This document shows, piece by piece, positions 19,811 to 30,063 of a stretch of 64,000 bases of DNA. The stretch is from Mariannaea sp. PMI_226. Its lineage: Eukaryota > Ascomycota > Sordariomycetes > Hypocreales > Nectriaceae. Both the position numbers and the translations under genes were made by a program. The stretch covers positions 2,232,001 to 2,296,000 of the forward strand of contig JANFOG010000004.1 of NCBI GenBank assembly GCA_024336345.1, in the 5' to 3' direction. Numbering within the stretch: the first letter of the stretch is position 1; every line of letters starts with the position of its first letter. The notes beneath the pieces were generated by a model, which saw only the letters and a program-made list of their open reading frames with translations, was not told the origin of the DNA and made no database searches.

Positions 19811-22800
19811 TTAGGGAGGGAAGATGTTCCTAAAGTGTTGAATGGATTCGATGCCGGAGTTGAACGCATCAAGCTGTTGAATGGTTCCAAGGTTGAGAGT
19901 CCTGACCGTTTCCGATTGATTTGAATGTTCCTTGTGACGCATGACCCGCCTGCTATCGAGCAAGTGGTTGAACGGTGAATGCTGTTCGGGAATATAATCA
20001 ACTTGAACGGTGTCTCCTGAGATCTTGCGCATCAGAGCCAACTGCCGAGCCTCAATGAGGAATTCAATGCACTGCATGATGCCCTCTGTCTGTCGGAGCT
20101 GCGCCATTTGGGTGTCGAGAGGCTCAGAAGAGGCGTCTTTCGAGAATATGGCCATCTCACTCTGGCTGCAAATAGGATCTATATAGAGTCCTAAACGAGT
20201 TGTGATTTCTTGAACAGAAGCTTGACATTCGGAAAGTTCAGATTTGATTAGTTCTCGGCGAGTTTCTCCAGATAGCACCAGCTTATAGGATACTTCAGCA
20301 ACACTTCGGAGGTGATGTTGAATGCTCTCCAGCATTGTCATCTCAAAATAATTAGTATACTTAGTCTCAGGGCCTTTGGACACACTCTGAGTGTGCTTTA
20401 TATAGCTGATTAAATTGTTTGCAGTGTCGAGAATCCTATCTTCATGCTCATTAAAGACCTCGAGTGATACAGTAGTAAAATGACTGTAGATCGAAAATTA
20501 GTCAAACTGTTCAAAATAAGGAAGATAACTCATAAGCCCACTTACAGGTCTGCATCTGCCAAGGCAATTTTAACAGTAGATCTGTAGGCAGCAAGTAAAG
20601 CCCTGAAGTCATTGATGTCCCTTTCAAGGTACTTCTGCGTAGTCCAACTGGACAGCGAAGCACCATTCGAATCACGACGAATGTAGCGATCAATGATTTT
20701 TCTATACTCGTCGCATGCTTTACTGCAGCACAAAATTGGTCTCTGGAGGCCTCTGAAACGAAGAGTTGGATTGCTGCCAACGTTATGGAGTAGTAACTCC
20801 AAGGTTGCGGTTAGATCACCGAGTTCAGCGTCAAGCGCTTGGGCGTCTTCGTTGCTCGGAAGCCTACTAATGGCTCGGTGGAGTTTCAAACAATTCTTGT
20901 GGGCAGAGCCTGCTGCAGCTCTGGTGTTGGTGGCGAAGTCCATCATGGGAAATTCTTCCCATTGATTTTCGTCCATGCGGGTGGATGCTAGTTCGATCAT
21001 ACTCGCCAAAGTCTTAGGATGCTCAGCCCACCTTGTTAATCCACTCAGTAGCTCTACAGCACGCTGCTGATGTTTTTCTGCGCTGTGCCACTCCTCTTGG
21101 TACAAGAAGACACTGGCAATATTGTGGTGAAGCAAACCTTTAGCAAGACGTTCCTCCCTTGAGCCATCGCCGTCATGCTCCAATACGGCAGATATATGTG
21201 GAAAACAAGAACCATTTCTCACCCAATACCTGAAGTTGCCAAAAGGATACATGTTTAAAACCGTCAATAGTGCGGACTTGGCAAATTGCTGAGCTTTGTT
21301 ATTTTTCTCAAGCCACTTTCGGCTTGCTGACTGTATTAGGTCGTGTATGTCCAGTCCCCCACTCTTCTCTATAGTGACAAGAGACAAGTTCCCAAGAAGG
21401 TCGATGGCTTCGGCTAGGTCTACATCGCTTCTCGGCTCTCCTGCGTACAGTCGCTCCATGTACAGCTTCAGAAACTTCGCTGGAATGGCTCGCCCGTCAA
21501 AGAAGCTGATGACAGAGAGAAGTTCGCCAGCGAAAGGGTTCTGGAATTGAATCTGGTCGAACGAGACGGCCCATATTGCTTCGACTAGATCAGGAATCGT
21601 GTAGGATAGATGTATCTTGAGGTTTCGAATCCTCCCATGTATGAGTTGAAGGTATTGAGTAGTCGATATTCCACGGTGCCGAATGAAGGCGGCTGCGAGA
21701 ACCAGCGCCAGTGGTGCACGTTTCAACTGCGAAGAAAGTGCAGACAGGTCGTCGAAGCGAGGGTTATCTTGCCCAGAACTTACCTGGAGCATCTCGTTCG
21801 CCTCGGTTTTCTTGAACACTTTAATTTCAATTAGAGGGTAGCCGCTAAAAGGATTGAGGTCCGAAGGTGAGCTCCGGGTGGTGATTAGGACAGATCCATG
21901 CTCCTGTTCAGGAATGTACTCTTTCCAGCTTTTGGTGTTATCTGGATCGAAGCGCATCTTGTTCGTATCAGCGCCGTCTATAACCATCAGCCAGCGAGGG
22001 CAACTCTTGCTCTCAAGCCACTCCTTCACTAAGGGTAGCACATTAGCATCAGGGGCATCGTAGTCAGGAATTTGACACTCCTGCGCAATGAAGGCAAATG
22101 AGCTGCGGAACTGTTCGACAGTAGCGGCATGAACCCAGAAGATTGACAGGTCCGCGTGCGTCTCCTTCAGCCAGTATGCATAGGCCAGAGCTATCTGTGA
22201 TTTCCTACAAAAGTTAGTGACTATCTAATATGTTGTAGGGTCGACTCACCCTATCCCGCTTTCCCCTCTGATGCAGACCACCGGTTTCTGCCATTCTAGA
22301 AGTTCTCGTTTTAGTTCCTCAAGAGCGGCTGTCCGTCCAACAAATGCTTCATTTCTGTGGAAGGGAACGAGGACTAGACACCCAATTAGAACACATTATG
22401 TGAGGCTTCTTGAGCTAAATGATCCACTTACACCAGGGAGCACCAGACTGTTTTGGCATATCGACAGGGCCTAGGAGAATCAGCGCGTGCTTGTTTTAGG
22501 GTGGCTTGCTCCTAGTTCGGGTGATTTCCACACACCTGCAGCTTCTGGTACCTCTGCAGATGCCTCCTTGACATTGTGAGAATCCCCTCCAGACGCTCCG
22601 TCAGCCTCCAAGTGGACCTTATCGTGAGCTGATAGCTCGTAAAAGTCTGAGAGATTTCCTAGTGTACTAATCGGGTCGGGTATTGTGACAATTGATCCAG
22701 GATACAGATGTCGAATCTGTTCAAGGATATAAGCGTAGGGGCTGATGTAGATCTCTCCAATGGGGTTCGAGCCAACAACATGACCATAAATGACGTTGCT

Positions 22801-24295
22801 TGCAGCATCGACAACCACCGAGCCAGAGTCTCCCTTTGTCAAACCTGGGGAACCTTAAACCTATCATTCAATCATTGAGTCATTTAAAAAGAAACTAGAC
22901 ATACTCACCACCATTCTTGCATAGTATTACGGTCCACACCGGTGACAGGATATCGCTATTGATACCGCCCAACATAGAAGCCCCCGGTTGGAGAATCCCT
23001 TTTTGGGTTGCCCTATTTGTGACTATGAAAACTAATGTCTCACAGCGAGGTTGAGATTCTGCGACTTTCGAGAGAAACACCGGAGCTGGCGAGACATCGG
23101 GAGGAAGGAAGGCATTGGGGAGCCGGTCTTGTTGGTCCTCAAGTTTGATGAGAGCCCAATCAAAGTCCAGTTCTCCTAGTGCAGTAAGCTCATGAGGTGT
23201 AGGAAACAACGCGAGCACTTCTTTGACATCTCCAGTTTGATTGCCGGTCTGTGTTTGATGGCTATCAGAACCTTCGACGTTTCCTGGGTGGCCCCCGGCG
23301 AGATCTAATCCCCACTCGTCATCCTCTGAGAGGCTCTCATACTGAACATCATCGATGTAATCGACCTCATCATATTCCATTGTGTTCGATCGGTCGGTGT
23401 CAGAATTGCACAGAGGTTCCTCGCCGTCAGGGGGATTGTCGCGTGCGCTAGTATCGTGGAGAAAACTCTCCACTGGCTGGTAATCGGACATCTCGTCGTT
23501 GTGAACTTTAGTTACTGGCTCAGATTGTCTGAATGCGTGCAATGATGTAATAGCATAGAAGTCAGAGTCCACCTTCATTACACACCCCAAAGTGGAAAAG
23601 CCAGACTCTTTACCAGGAAGCTTGATGATAGAACCGCACAAGGTCAAACCAGGCCCCTTGTTTGGACCAAAACCCGACCACTGTTGTGATTCAGACGGGT
23701 GAGAATGCATCTGGACGTTCTTTTCTCCCCAATACAGGGTTTTTGGTATATTCTCCCGCCAGAAGTATAACTTGAAGAGTGGCCTATTGTCTTCTTCGAT
23801 GACTGACGCCTGTTTCCCAATCGAAAGGTATTTCCGACTTGGTTGACGGAGGCAATATTGGTATTTGAGTGCCTTGTTTGTCAGGAGACCATTTAGGTCC
23901 TTAAATTCGCTCTTTCGGCAGATCACAAGTATTGATGGATGTGAGTCCGTGGATGAACCACCGCACAACCTGAGGATGAAGTCGATGTATTTGAGGTTCG
24001 TTCTTAATCGTGGATGCTGATTAATGTTATACCGAAATATGTCGACTACTTCTCGAAACCTCTCCTCAAACGCCGCACCAATCATTGCACTGGCGTGTGG
24101 GTAGATGAAAGTTATCGGTGAACAACCAGGAATCTGGGCTGCCTCTCGAAAAGGGTCGTCAGTATAGGTCTCGAGGTATTCGTGAGAAAACGCGGCGATT
24201 GAGTTTTCCTGTTGTTCCTCGCCGAGGGGCAGACAGGCCGGGTCATAGCTGGAGCTGCTACCGAGAGCAGTGGTGGCAACTGTCCCTAAAAGCAT
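19811..24295 (-). CDS. NLR/STAND protein: trypsin-like protease - NB-ARC - TPR - C-terminal helical domain
   Basis: Six exons on the minus strand: 22909-24295, 22536-22844, 22432-22470, 22250-22373, 20546-22204, 19811-20483. Every junction keeps frame, giving 1396 aa. Residues 215-500 form a trypsin-like domain: His253 in ITSLHAFRQ, Asp379 in LDFDWALIKL, Ser469 in TKGDSGSVVVD. Between His and Asp lies an acidic insert (about 265-345). NB-ARC starts at FLVPFHRNEAFVGR (579-592), with P-loop GESGIGKS (615-622), Walker B WLMVIDGAD (690-698), LITTRS near 725, APLAL near 782 and an MHD-like IHDLIQ near 905. A single degenerate TPR sits near 976-1008. The region from about 1033 to 1240 (SSWTTQKYLERDI, AAYRSTVKIALADADL) resembles the PigL_N-type domain usually N-terminal in fungal STAND proteins. 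The start is the first ATG of an open frame and could be wrong. A role in non-self recognition or cell death is family inference. Confidence 0.88.
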
Positions 24296-24349
24296 GGCTT
24301 TGACGAAGAAGGGAGACTGATTAAATTCGTCAGGACTATTCCCGTGGAT
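24296..24349. promoter_or_regulatory. Putative shared divergent promoter of the NLR and mini-membrane-protein genes
   Basis: Only 54 bp separate the two predicted start codons. No TATA box is evident. Either the two transcripts overlap at their 5' ends, or one start codon is wrong (the NLR frame stays open upstream and has a later Met at residue 71). Confidence 0.35.
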
Positions 24350-24592
24350 ATGTCGTTTGACTACTGGGGCGACCGTCTATCGGCCGTCTACGATGTTGTG
24401 AAACGACCTCCTCCGAGAAACGCTATTGTTGCGTGGTTTGAAAGACATACATCAGAGAGGAATGCCCTTACTGTAGCCATTGTGGGACTTTTTTTGTCTG
24501 CTCTATTTGGGTTGCTATCCTTCATTGTTGGACTACTTCAGCTTATCTTGGCTTGGGAGGCCTATAAATACCCACCAGGTCCAACCTCGTAA
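24350..24592 (+). CDS. Small single-pass membrane protein divergent from the NLR
   Basis: Single exon, 80 aa, starting MSFDYWGDRLSAV at the first ATG; an in-frame GTG lies two codons upstream. The layout is a short soluble head (about 1-38), an ERHTSERNAL motif, then a hydrophobic stretch (about 41-67) with small residues at regular spacing (GLFLSALFGLLSFIVGLLQ), and a short tail ending YKYPPGPTS. From memory, similar ERNALTVA-plus-helix segments occur in short fungal proteins of unknown function. The glycine/alanine spacing is zipper-like. It sits head-to-head with the NLR gene, which suggests co-expression. No function is known to me. Confidence 0.65.
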   Translation: MSFDYWGDRLSAVYDVVKRPPPRNAIVAWFERHTSERNALTVAIVGLFLSALFGLLSFIVGLLQLILAWEAYKYPPGPTS

Positions 24593-25004
24593 ACCAGAGA
24601 GGTTTAGTTAGGGTATGCTCTAGTTAGTTAGCTGGATAATGCATAGGCGGGTTGATAGACATATGATAAGGATAGTAGAGAGCTGGGCCAGTTCGACCCA
24701 AGACCAGTTTTGGTTGGTGACTTTGCTTTTAGCACCTACAACAGGTATGAGGTGATCTTTGGCATCCTTCATAATAAAATCTCCGATTTGCATGCATCCT
24801 AGATCCTAAGATATAGACTAGGTAGTATAAATAAAATAGGTAGCTGATGCACCCTGCAGTAAAGATTCGCTTTCAGTAGTTCCATGCAATACGCCTCTAC
24901 CAACTGTCCGTCTAACCCGTGTTTTTCCTCTTTCAATGCAACCAGTTTTTTGCTTGCTTCAATACACCACTATTACTTTCATATGTATGTTAAGAACCCA
25001 CACC
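24593..25004. other. Intergenic downstream of the small membrane-protein gene
   Basis: About 400 bp, AT-rich, with nothing recognised. It is the 3' flank of two convergent genes. Confidence 0.5.
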
Positions 25005-28000
25005 TCAGTGCTTCGCATCATCATTCGCAGGGCTCTTTGACCGAGCCCTTCCCACCATCTTCTCGGCCCAATTCCAACCAGCCGTGAGGGGGCTCGTGCT
25101 GCGGTTGACTTCTTTGCCCTTGTCTTGGGAGCTCTGCGATTTGTCTGGTGGGGACCCTCCAAAGTCCAAATCGCTCTCGCACTCACTGTCGACCCAATCC
25201 CGCTCGCTCCATGTCGTTGAGTCGTCGCCCCGGTCTACACGTTGCTGCTTGTCTCGCGAGCCGTCATCGCTGTGGCGGGTGTGCTGTGAATGCGTCGAAG
25301 CTGGGAGGTCGGGGACGTCGTCCTCTGCCTCCCGCGTCTCGCTGTCCGTTCGCACAGCTGGCGTCCCCGGTTCGGCAAGGTTGTTCTGACTGCTCCGTGT
25401 CGTCTCGCCGCCATGCTCGTCTGGAGGCTGATATATTTCCCGCGCCCGCTCACGGCTACTTTGATCGTCAACGGTGCGCGTGTTAGCTGTCGCCGAGTCG
25501 CTGAAGTGTGCATCTACCATGTGCTTTATGACAGGCCAACCGTAGGCATTCGCAAACATGCGGCGAACAAAGATGTTATTGTGGGCGTCTGGCTCGAGCT
25601 TGACGAGCACCTTTCTCCACGACAGATCCCGATGATAAGCCCTTGAAATCTTCTCCTCAACTCGCATATTGGAACTATCAATAACCTCATCAGGATCCTT
25701 GTCAGGGTTGGTGTTTGACGTATCATCGTAGTCCTTGACTGAGTGCATTGTATCCTCGTGATTGACGCCGAGGTAAGGCGACGAGGTGCCACTGGCGAAG
25801 GAAGCTGAAGAGCTTGTCCGAGGCGGTTGGCTCTTCTTCCGGAGCAGTATCGCAGGACGTTTCTTCATCGGAGGCGCGGGGATATCTGCGGGATGATACA
25901 CTCGGTCATGGAATATGGTTCTAGGTCGTCGGGTAGGATCCAGTAGATAATCGACATCGGGCATCTTGGGATTGAGCAAGTCGCCAGCAGACTCAAAAAA
26001 TGTCGTTTTTGGCGGGGCCTCAAGACCACCATCACCATTATCATGTCCAGATGTCACCTTGGACGGCTTTGGTGATACCGGCGGGACAGATTCGGTACTG
26101 GTCGTCAGCTCGTCGAAATGGATAGTCTGGCTTCTGCGGAAGATCATCTTTTGCTTGTTCGAGATGTTGTTTGTGTTCTTAGGCGCTTCATTGCCCTTGA
26201 AAAAGTTCAAGAAGTTCGCCAACGGCCCGCTGTTGTTGGATTCACCCGAATCTGATGGTGTGTCTTCAGAAAAGGGGGCAGGGACCGAGTGCAAACTAGC
26301 CTTGTCGTCCTCTATTAGGGCATTGCTGGATGGTTGGGGAACCTCACGCATATTCTCCGGGGCATCTTGAGGCGATGAGTGACCGGATATTCGCTTGTCG
26401 CTAGCCGCGAACTGTCTCACTCGAGGCGAGGTTGTGTTGGCATTGGCACCAGTCAACTCTGCCCACCCAAAACCAACCACGGTCTCAACCAGGCCTGCAT
26501 CTCGACGGGCCTTCTCGACACGACCCAGACCCTGCCAGTCGAGAAACAGGAGGCAGCTCGTACGGAGGGGAACGATGCCGTCGTTCACCACATTGGAGTA
26601 CACCGTCCGGTTACGGAACTTCTTGAGCGCCGTATGTGCCGGTCCCGTAGGAAGAATCCTCAACAGGGGTTTCGATTCGGGCTGCGGTTCTCCGTACACC
26701 TTCTTGTGTGCCGTTTCGCCAAGATTTCCAACAATAGCACCCCATGAGCTGCGAGCGATTGTAGGAGCCCTCCACGTCAATCCCAAATCTTGACCAGTCC
26801 TGCCAACAAGACCAAAGTCCAGTGCAAACTTGACGTATAGAGGGTTTTCGTTGCTTAGTCCTAAGAACGGCGAGGCTAGAGTAATGAAGTTGATGGGCTT
26901 GATGACGTCGAAGAAGTTCGGGGAATGCTTTTGTATGTAAGCGATGGCGTAGGTTTGTACAAGTCCTCCAAGGGAGTGGGCGATAAAACTAATGCTGGTG
27001 ATTTTGTGAGGTCGTTGATGCTTTTCCAGCTGTTCCCCCCCTTCGGCGCGAATGCTACTGTGCTTGTGAGCTTGTTTATGGTCGGCCTCAGTCTTTTCTC
27101 CTTTCACAGCATGGAGCACTGCGTCTGCTGCTCCTTTGCCAGTGGGGAGAAATGGCTGGTCCGGGTAAGTGGTAGAAAGCACGTATCTGGCCAGTCGCTT
27201 GCCCAGATACTTGATGCCCTTCTCGGTTCTGGTGGCGTTCCCCGAGTAACCTCGCACAATAACTTCCTCCTCGTCATCACTGTCCTCCTCCTTTTCTGAC
27301 GGGCTCGATTTGCTATTCCCGTTGGCATCATCCGGAGGGTCGGTCCCAGTCCCCTCTCTTCTCCCTCTAGAAGTTCGTTCTCTGGCTCGGCGTGTTTTCG
27401 CATCAATCTTGGCTTGTTTAACAGCCGCATCAATGCTCTCCTTCATAAACAACATGTCGGCGCCAAGGTTGCTATGTAGGCCATGCGTCAGGATTACCAG
27501 ATGCACATTCTTTTTCTTCCGGTGCGGCTTTTCCTGCTCCGCCCCAGGGTCCCCAGTCTTGACCACGCTCTCAACGAACTTGTCCGCGCCATGATGCCTA
27601 TGAGCCCGTCCTTCTCCTAGGTCGTCCCAGCTGGGGAGTCTCGGGGTGTTCCATAGCGTCGCCGTATCCTCCACCTTGAGCGTAATAGCCCTTGAGAAAA
27701 CGCCTCTAGGTTGCGCGGGGTGATGCCCATCGATGGCGCCGATGCTCTGCTGATAGTCGCTAACTTTTCCAGGTTGATGCACTTGCGCCTGACCACCTAT
27801 GACAGGACTGATATTGCTCAAGCTCAACGACTTGTGGTCGCGTGCCACTATAACTTCGTACCCCACGGCCGCAGACGTTGAGAAAATCACTTGCGACGAT
27901 ACCTCAATTACCCAGCTCACACTTTCATCGTCGTGGTCGGGGCCCTTGCCAAACCCGCCATGCGAGCCCATGCCTGCGCTCTGGCGGATATCTTCTGGTA

Positions 28001-28589
28001 CGGCAAGTTCGCACTCCCAAGTACCACCAGCCTTGAGCATGGGCTCAAACTCGGGGACACCATACTTGTCAGGATTGTCGAATTTCTCGTTCGGGTTGAA
28101 GTGGGCGGGGTATGCGGCGACGGACAGCGTGTAGGGCCCGTGGACGAACGCCGCGCGCAAGGCGATTGCGCAAGAGTTGCGCACACGCAGATAGAGCGTC
28201 TCGGGGGACGGAAGGATGCGGTCTTGAGAGGGAGTGTAGGTGACTGTATAGCGGACGACCTCGCCAGTCTTGACGCTGCCGACCTGGTGAAGCAAGAGCA
28301 TGTTTGCGTCTGCGCGGCGAAGGGTGTCGGCGAGGGTGCTCTCGAGAGGCTCGGGGGAGGTCGGAGGGGAGGCGAACGAGGCCGTGGGTGTGAGCGCCGA
28401 GACGTACACAGAGGGCGTGGGAGAGGGGGAAAGCAGCAGGGATTGCGAGGAGGTTATACGGGACTTCCTGACGTCACCAACATGCCTGGAAAAGCTGCCT
28501 TTATCGGAGGGGATTTCTTGAGAGGATATCGAGGCGGATATGGTTTGGGAAGATGGTGGTGTCGATTCCGGAGGCGAATCGTCCGGCAT
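25005..28589 (-). CDS. DUF676 serine esterase/lipase (ROG1-like)
   Basis: A single 3585-bp exon, 1194 aa. After a Ser/Pro-rich leader (1-85) comes a family-specific beta-rich region (about 90-330) with GEVVRYTVTYTP and PYTLSVAAYPAHFNP. The alpha/beta-hydrolase core follows: VILTHGLHSNLGADM (365-380), nucleophile Ser539 in SFIAHSLGG, NFITLASPFLG (567-577), and the acid-loop candidate VVNDGIVPLRTS (667-678). Acidic low-complexity inserts (about 400-445) and a long disordered tail interrupt it; near the C-terminus, WPVIKHMVDAHF may supply the family's conserved closing His block. It fits the Pfam DUF676 lipases related to yeast ROG1. Yeast ROG1 acts as a monoacylglycerol lipase, so lipid hydrolysis is a reasonable but unproved role here. 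The protein is much longer than yeast ROG1 because of the disordered inserts. Confidence 0.88.
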   Translation of the reverse strand: MPDDSPPESTPPSSQTISASISSQEIPSDKGSFSRHVGDVRKSRITSSQSLLLSPSPTPSVYVSALTPTASFASPPTSPEPLESTLADTLRRADANMLLLHQVGSVKTGEVVRYTVTYTPSQDRILPSPETLYLRVRNSCAIALRAAFVHGPYTLSVAAYPAHFNPNEKFDNPDKYGVPEFEPMLKAGGTWECELAVPEDIRQSAGMGSHGGFGKGPDHDDESVSWVIEVSSQVIFSTSAAVGYEVIVARDHKSLSLSNISPVIGGQAQVHQPGKVSDYQQSIGAIDGHHPAQPRGVFSRAITLKVEDTATLWNTPRLPSWDDLGEGRAHRHHGADKFVESVVKTGDPGAEQEKPHRKKKNVHLVILTHGLHSNLGADMLFMKESIDAAVKQAKIDAKTRRARERTSRGRREGTGTDPPDDANGNSKSSPSEKEEDSDDEEEVIVRGYSGNATRTEKGIKYLGKRLARYVLSTTYPDQPFLPTGKGAADAVLHAVKGEKTEADHKQAHKHSSIRAEGGEQLEKHQRPHKITSISFIAHSLGGLVQTYAIAYIQKHSPNFFDVIKPINFITLASPFLGLSNENPLYVKFALDFGLVGRTGQDLGLTWRAPTIARSSWGAIVGNLGETAHKKVYGEPQPESKPLLRILPTGPAHTALKKFRNRTVYSNVVNDGIVPLRTSCLLFLDWQGLGRVEKARRDAGLVETVVGFGWAELTGANANTTSPRVRQFAASDKRISGHSSPQDAPENMREVPQPSSNALIEDDKASLHSVPAPFSEDTPSDSGESNNSGPLANFLNFFKGNEAPKNTNNISNKQKMIFRRSQTIHFDELTTSTESVPPVSPKPSKVTSGHDNGDGGLEAPPKTTFFESAGDLLNPKMPDVDYLLDPTRRPRTIFHDRVYHPADIPAPPMKKRPAILLRKKSQPPRTSSSASFASGTSSPYLGVNHEDTMHSVKDYDDTSNTNPDKDPDEVIDSSNMRVEEKISRAYHRDLSWRKVLVKLEPDAHNNIFVRRMFANAYGWPVIKHMVDAHFSDSATANTRTVDDQSSRERAREIYQPPDEHGGETTRSSQNNLAEPGTPAVRTDSETREAEDDVPDLPASTHSQHTRHSDDGSRDKQQRVDRGDDSTTWSERDWVDSECESDLDFGGSPPDKSQSSQDKGKEVNRSTSPLTAGWNWAEKMVGRARSKSPANDDAKH

Positions 28590-30063
28590 GCCTTTTGAGT
28601 AGCGGTACCTCTAACGGTAACTGTGCACGGGATGCGCTGAGGTACGGGGGACCGATAAAAGGGACCGAAGCACCCGAGTCCACTGTACACAGCAGAACTG
28701 GAAATGGATGTGTCGTAGAGTCTTGATCGCCGCAGCAGCGCCGGAAGGGCTGGACTGGGTGGATTGGATGGTTGCACGAAGTACTGCGGTAATGACGGTA
28801 CCGCAGCTTTTCCCCTAAGGCTAGCAGGGTGGGCAAAAAAAAGTTGGGCACATGTGAAGTGCCAAATCAAACCGCAGGTGTCCCGTTTCTACTTTGGGAC
28901 GTCCAGGTACTGAACGGGCTCCCGGACTTCCTCATAGCCCCGTCCAGAGCCCCTCCACGTACTTAAGTTATGTTGGGTTACTCGTGTACCTTCACCGATA
29001 CGTCCTGCACAAAACGACCAGCCACGCTTCCACCCCGAAACTCGATTTTGTGCTTTTGCGGGCATTATCGAGGGAATTTCGTGCATTCTTCGAAGCCCTG
29101 TAATCACGAACACGGAGCCTAGAAATAGTCGCTGAGAAAGGGGCTCTGAGTGGCCACAGGGAGGTCCTGGAACTGTGAGGTGATACTCAAGCTTTGCTGG
29201 GGGCGGGAAGGGGGGGAACCGTTGCACCCGGCGAAGCCACTGGAGATCAGAGCCCCCCCTCTTCTGGGATCCCCCCCTGTGCCCTTTAACCCAGGTACAG
29301 TACCTTGGGCATTTTACCTAACTGAGCGTTTCCTCTCCATACCTACTCTGTGCGTACTGCCAAGAGGTATCATTCCCCATTCCCATACCACTCTGTACCT
29401 ACTGTACTGATGAGTCTCTACCAAATCACCATGTACCCTGCCAATCTTGGTTAGAGGCGACGAATGATCATCACACGACATAGCCCGCGGGAAATGATTA
29501 TATCATAACCTCGAATCTAACTGCTCCTGAATCATTGCCTAGCCTGGAAGTTACCTGTGCATGTGGTACAGATTCATAAGTGCTATCGGCATATGATAGA
29601 CCCGTCCCAGTGATTGTATTTTCTACAGATTACTAAAGCACAGGTAATAGAGCAGGACAACTCATTGTAGAAAAAGGTTTCACAAAATAAACTGTAATGA
29701 ATGAGTCAGTCATATATCTAGGTAGACCATGTGGAATATTTGTCCAAACAAAAAAAAAATTGCCTTCCTCCTCTGTGTCAACGAAAGTGATCTGTTTGCC
29801 AGTTCTGTTGGCCTCTGTCCCAAAAAAAACAAGTATCCCAGCAATTTACCCGCCCGCGCAAGACAAAAGAAAACAAGAAAATAGTAAGTAACTAACCTTC
29901 ATCTAACATAAAATAGGTATCTGATCCCATCCTGTGCCATTCCCCAAAAAGTCCATGATATTCATACATACAACGAGGACATTCTCTTCGGTTTCCCATC
30001 TCTTGGTACTTCCCATCGTTGTCTCTTTGCTCCTACACAATCTCGGTGACTTTGTGACTCGCC
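28590..30063. other. Intergenic, promoter of the esterase gene and 3' flank of the RBR gene
   Basis: About 1.5 kb. It holds a palindromic E-box (listed separately), several short A-tracts near 29741-29760 and 29820-29830, and no supportable gene. Confidence 0.5.
28849..28856. promoter_or_regulatory. Palindromic E-box CACATGTG upstream of the esterase gene
   Basis: An 8-bp palindrome about 260 bp upstream of the esterase start codon, followed by AAGT so that CATGTGAAGT resembles the bHLH inositol element of yeast (CATGTGAAAT). Function in this lineage is unproven. Confidence 0.3.

Noticed and set aside
27891..28598. 235-codon plus-strand frame rich in Gly/Arg
   Set aside because: It is a shadow of the Ser/Pro-rich N-terminus of the esterase gene, and the composition is what antisense GC-rich codons give.
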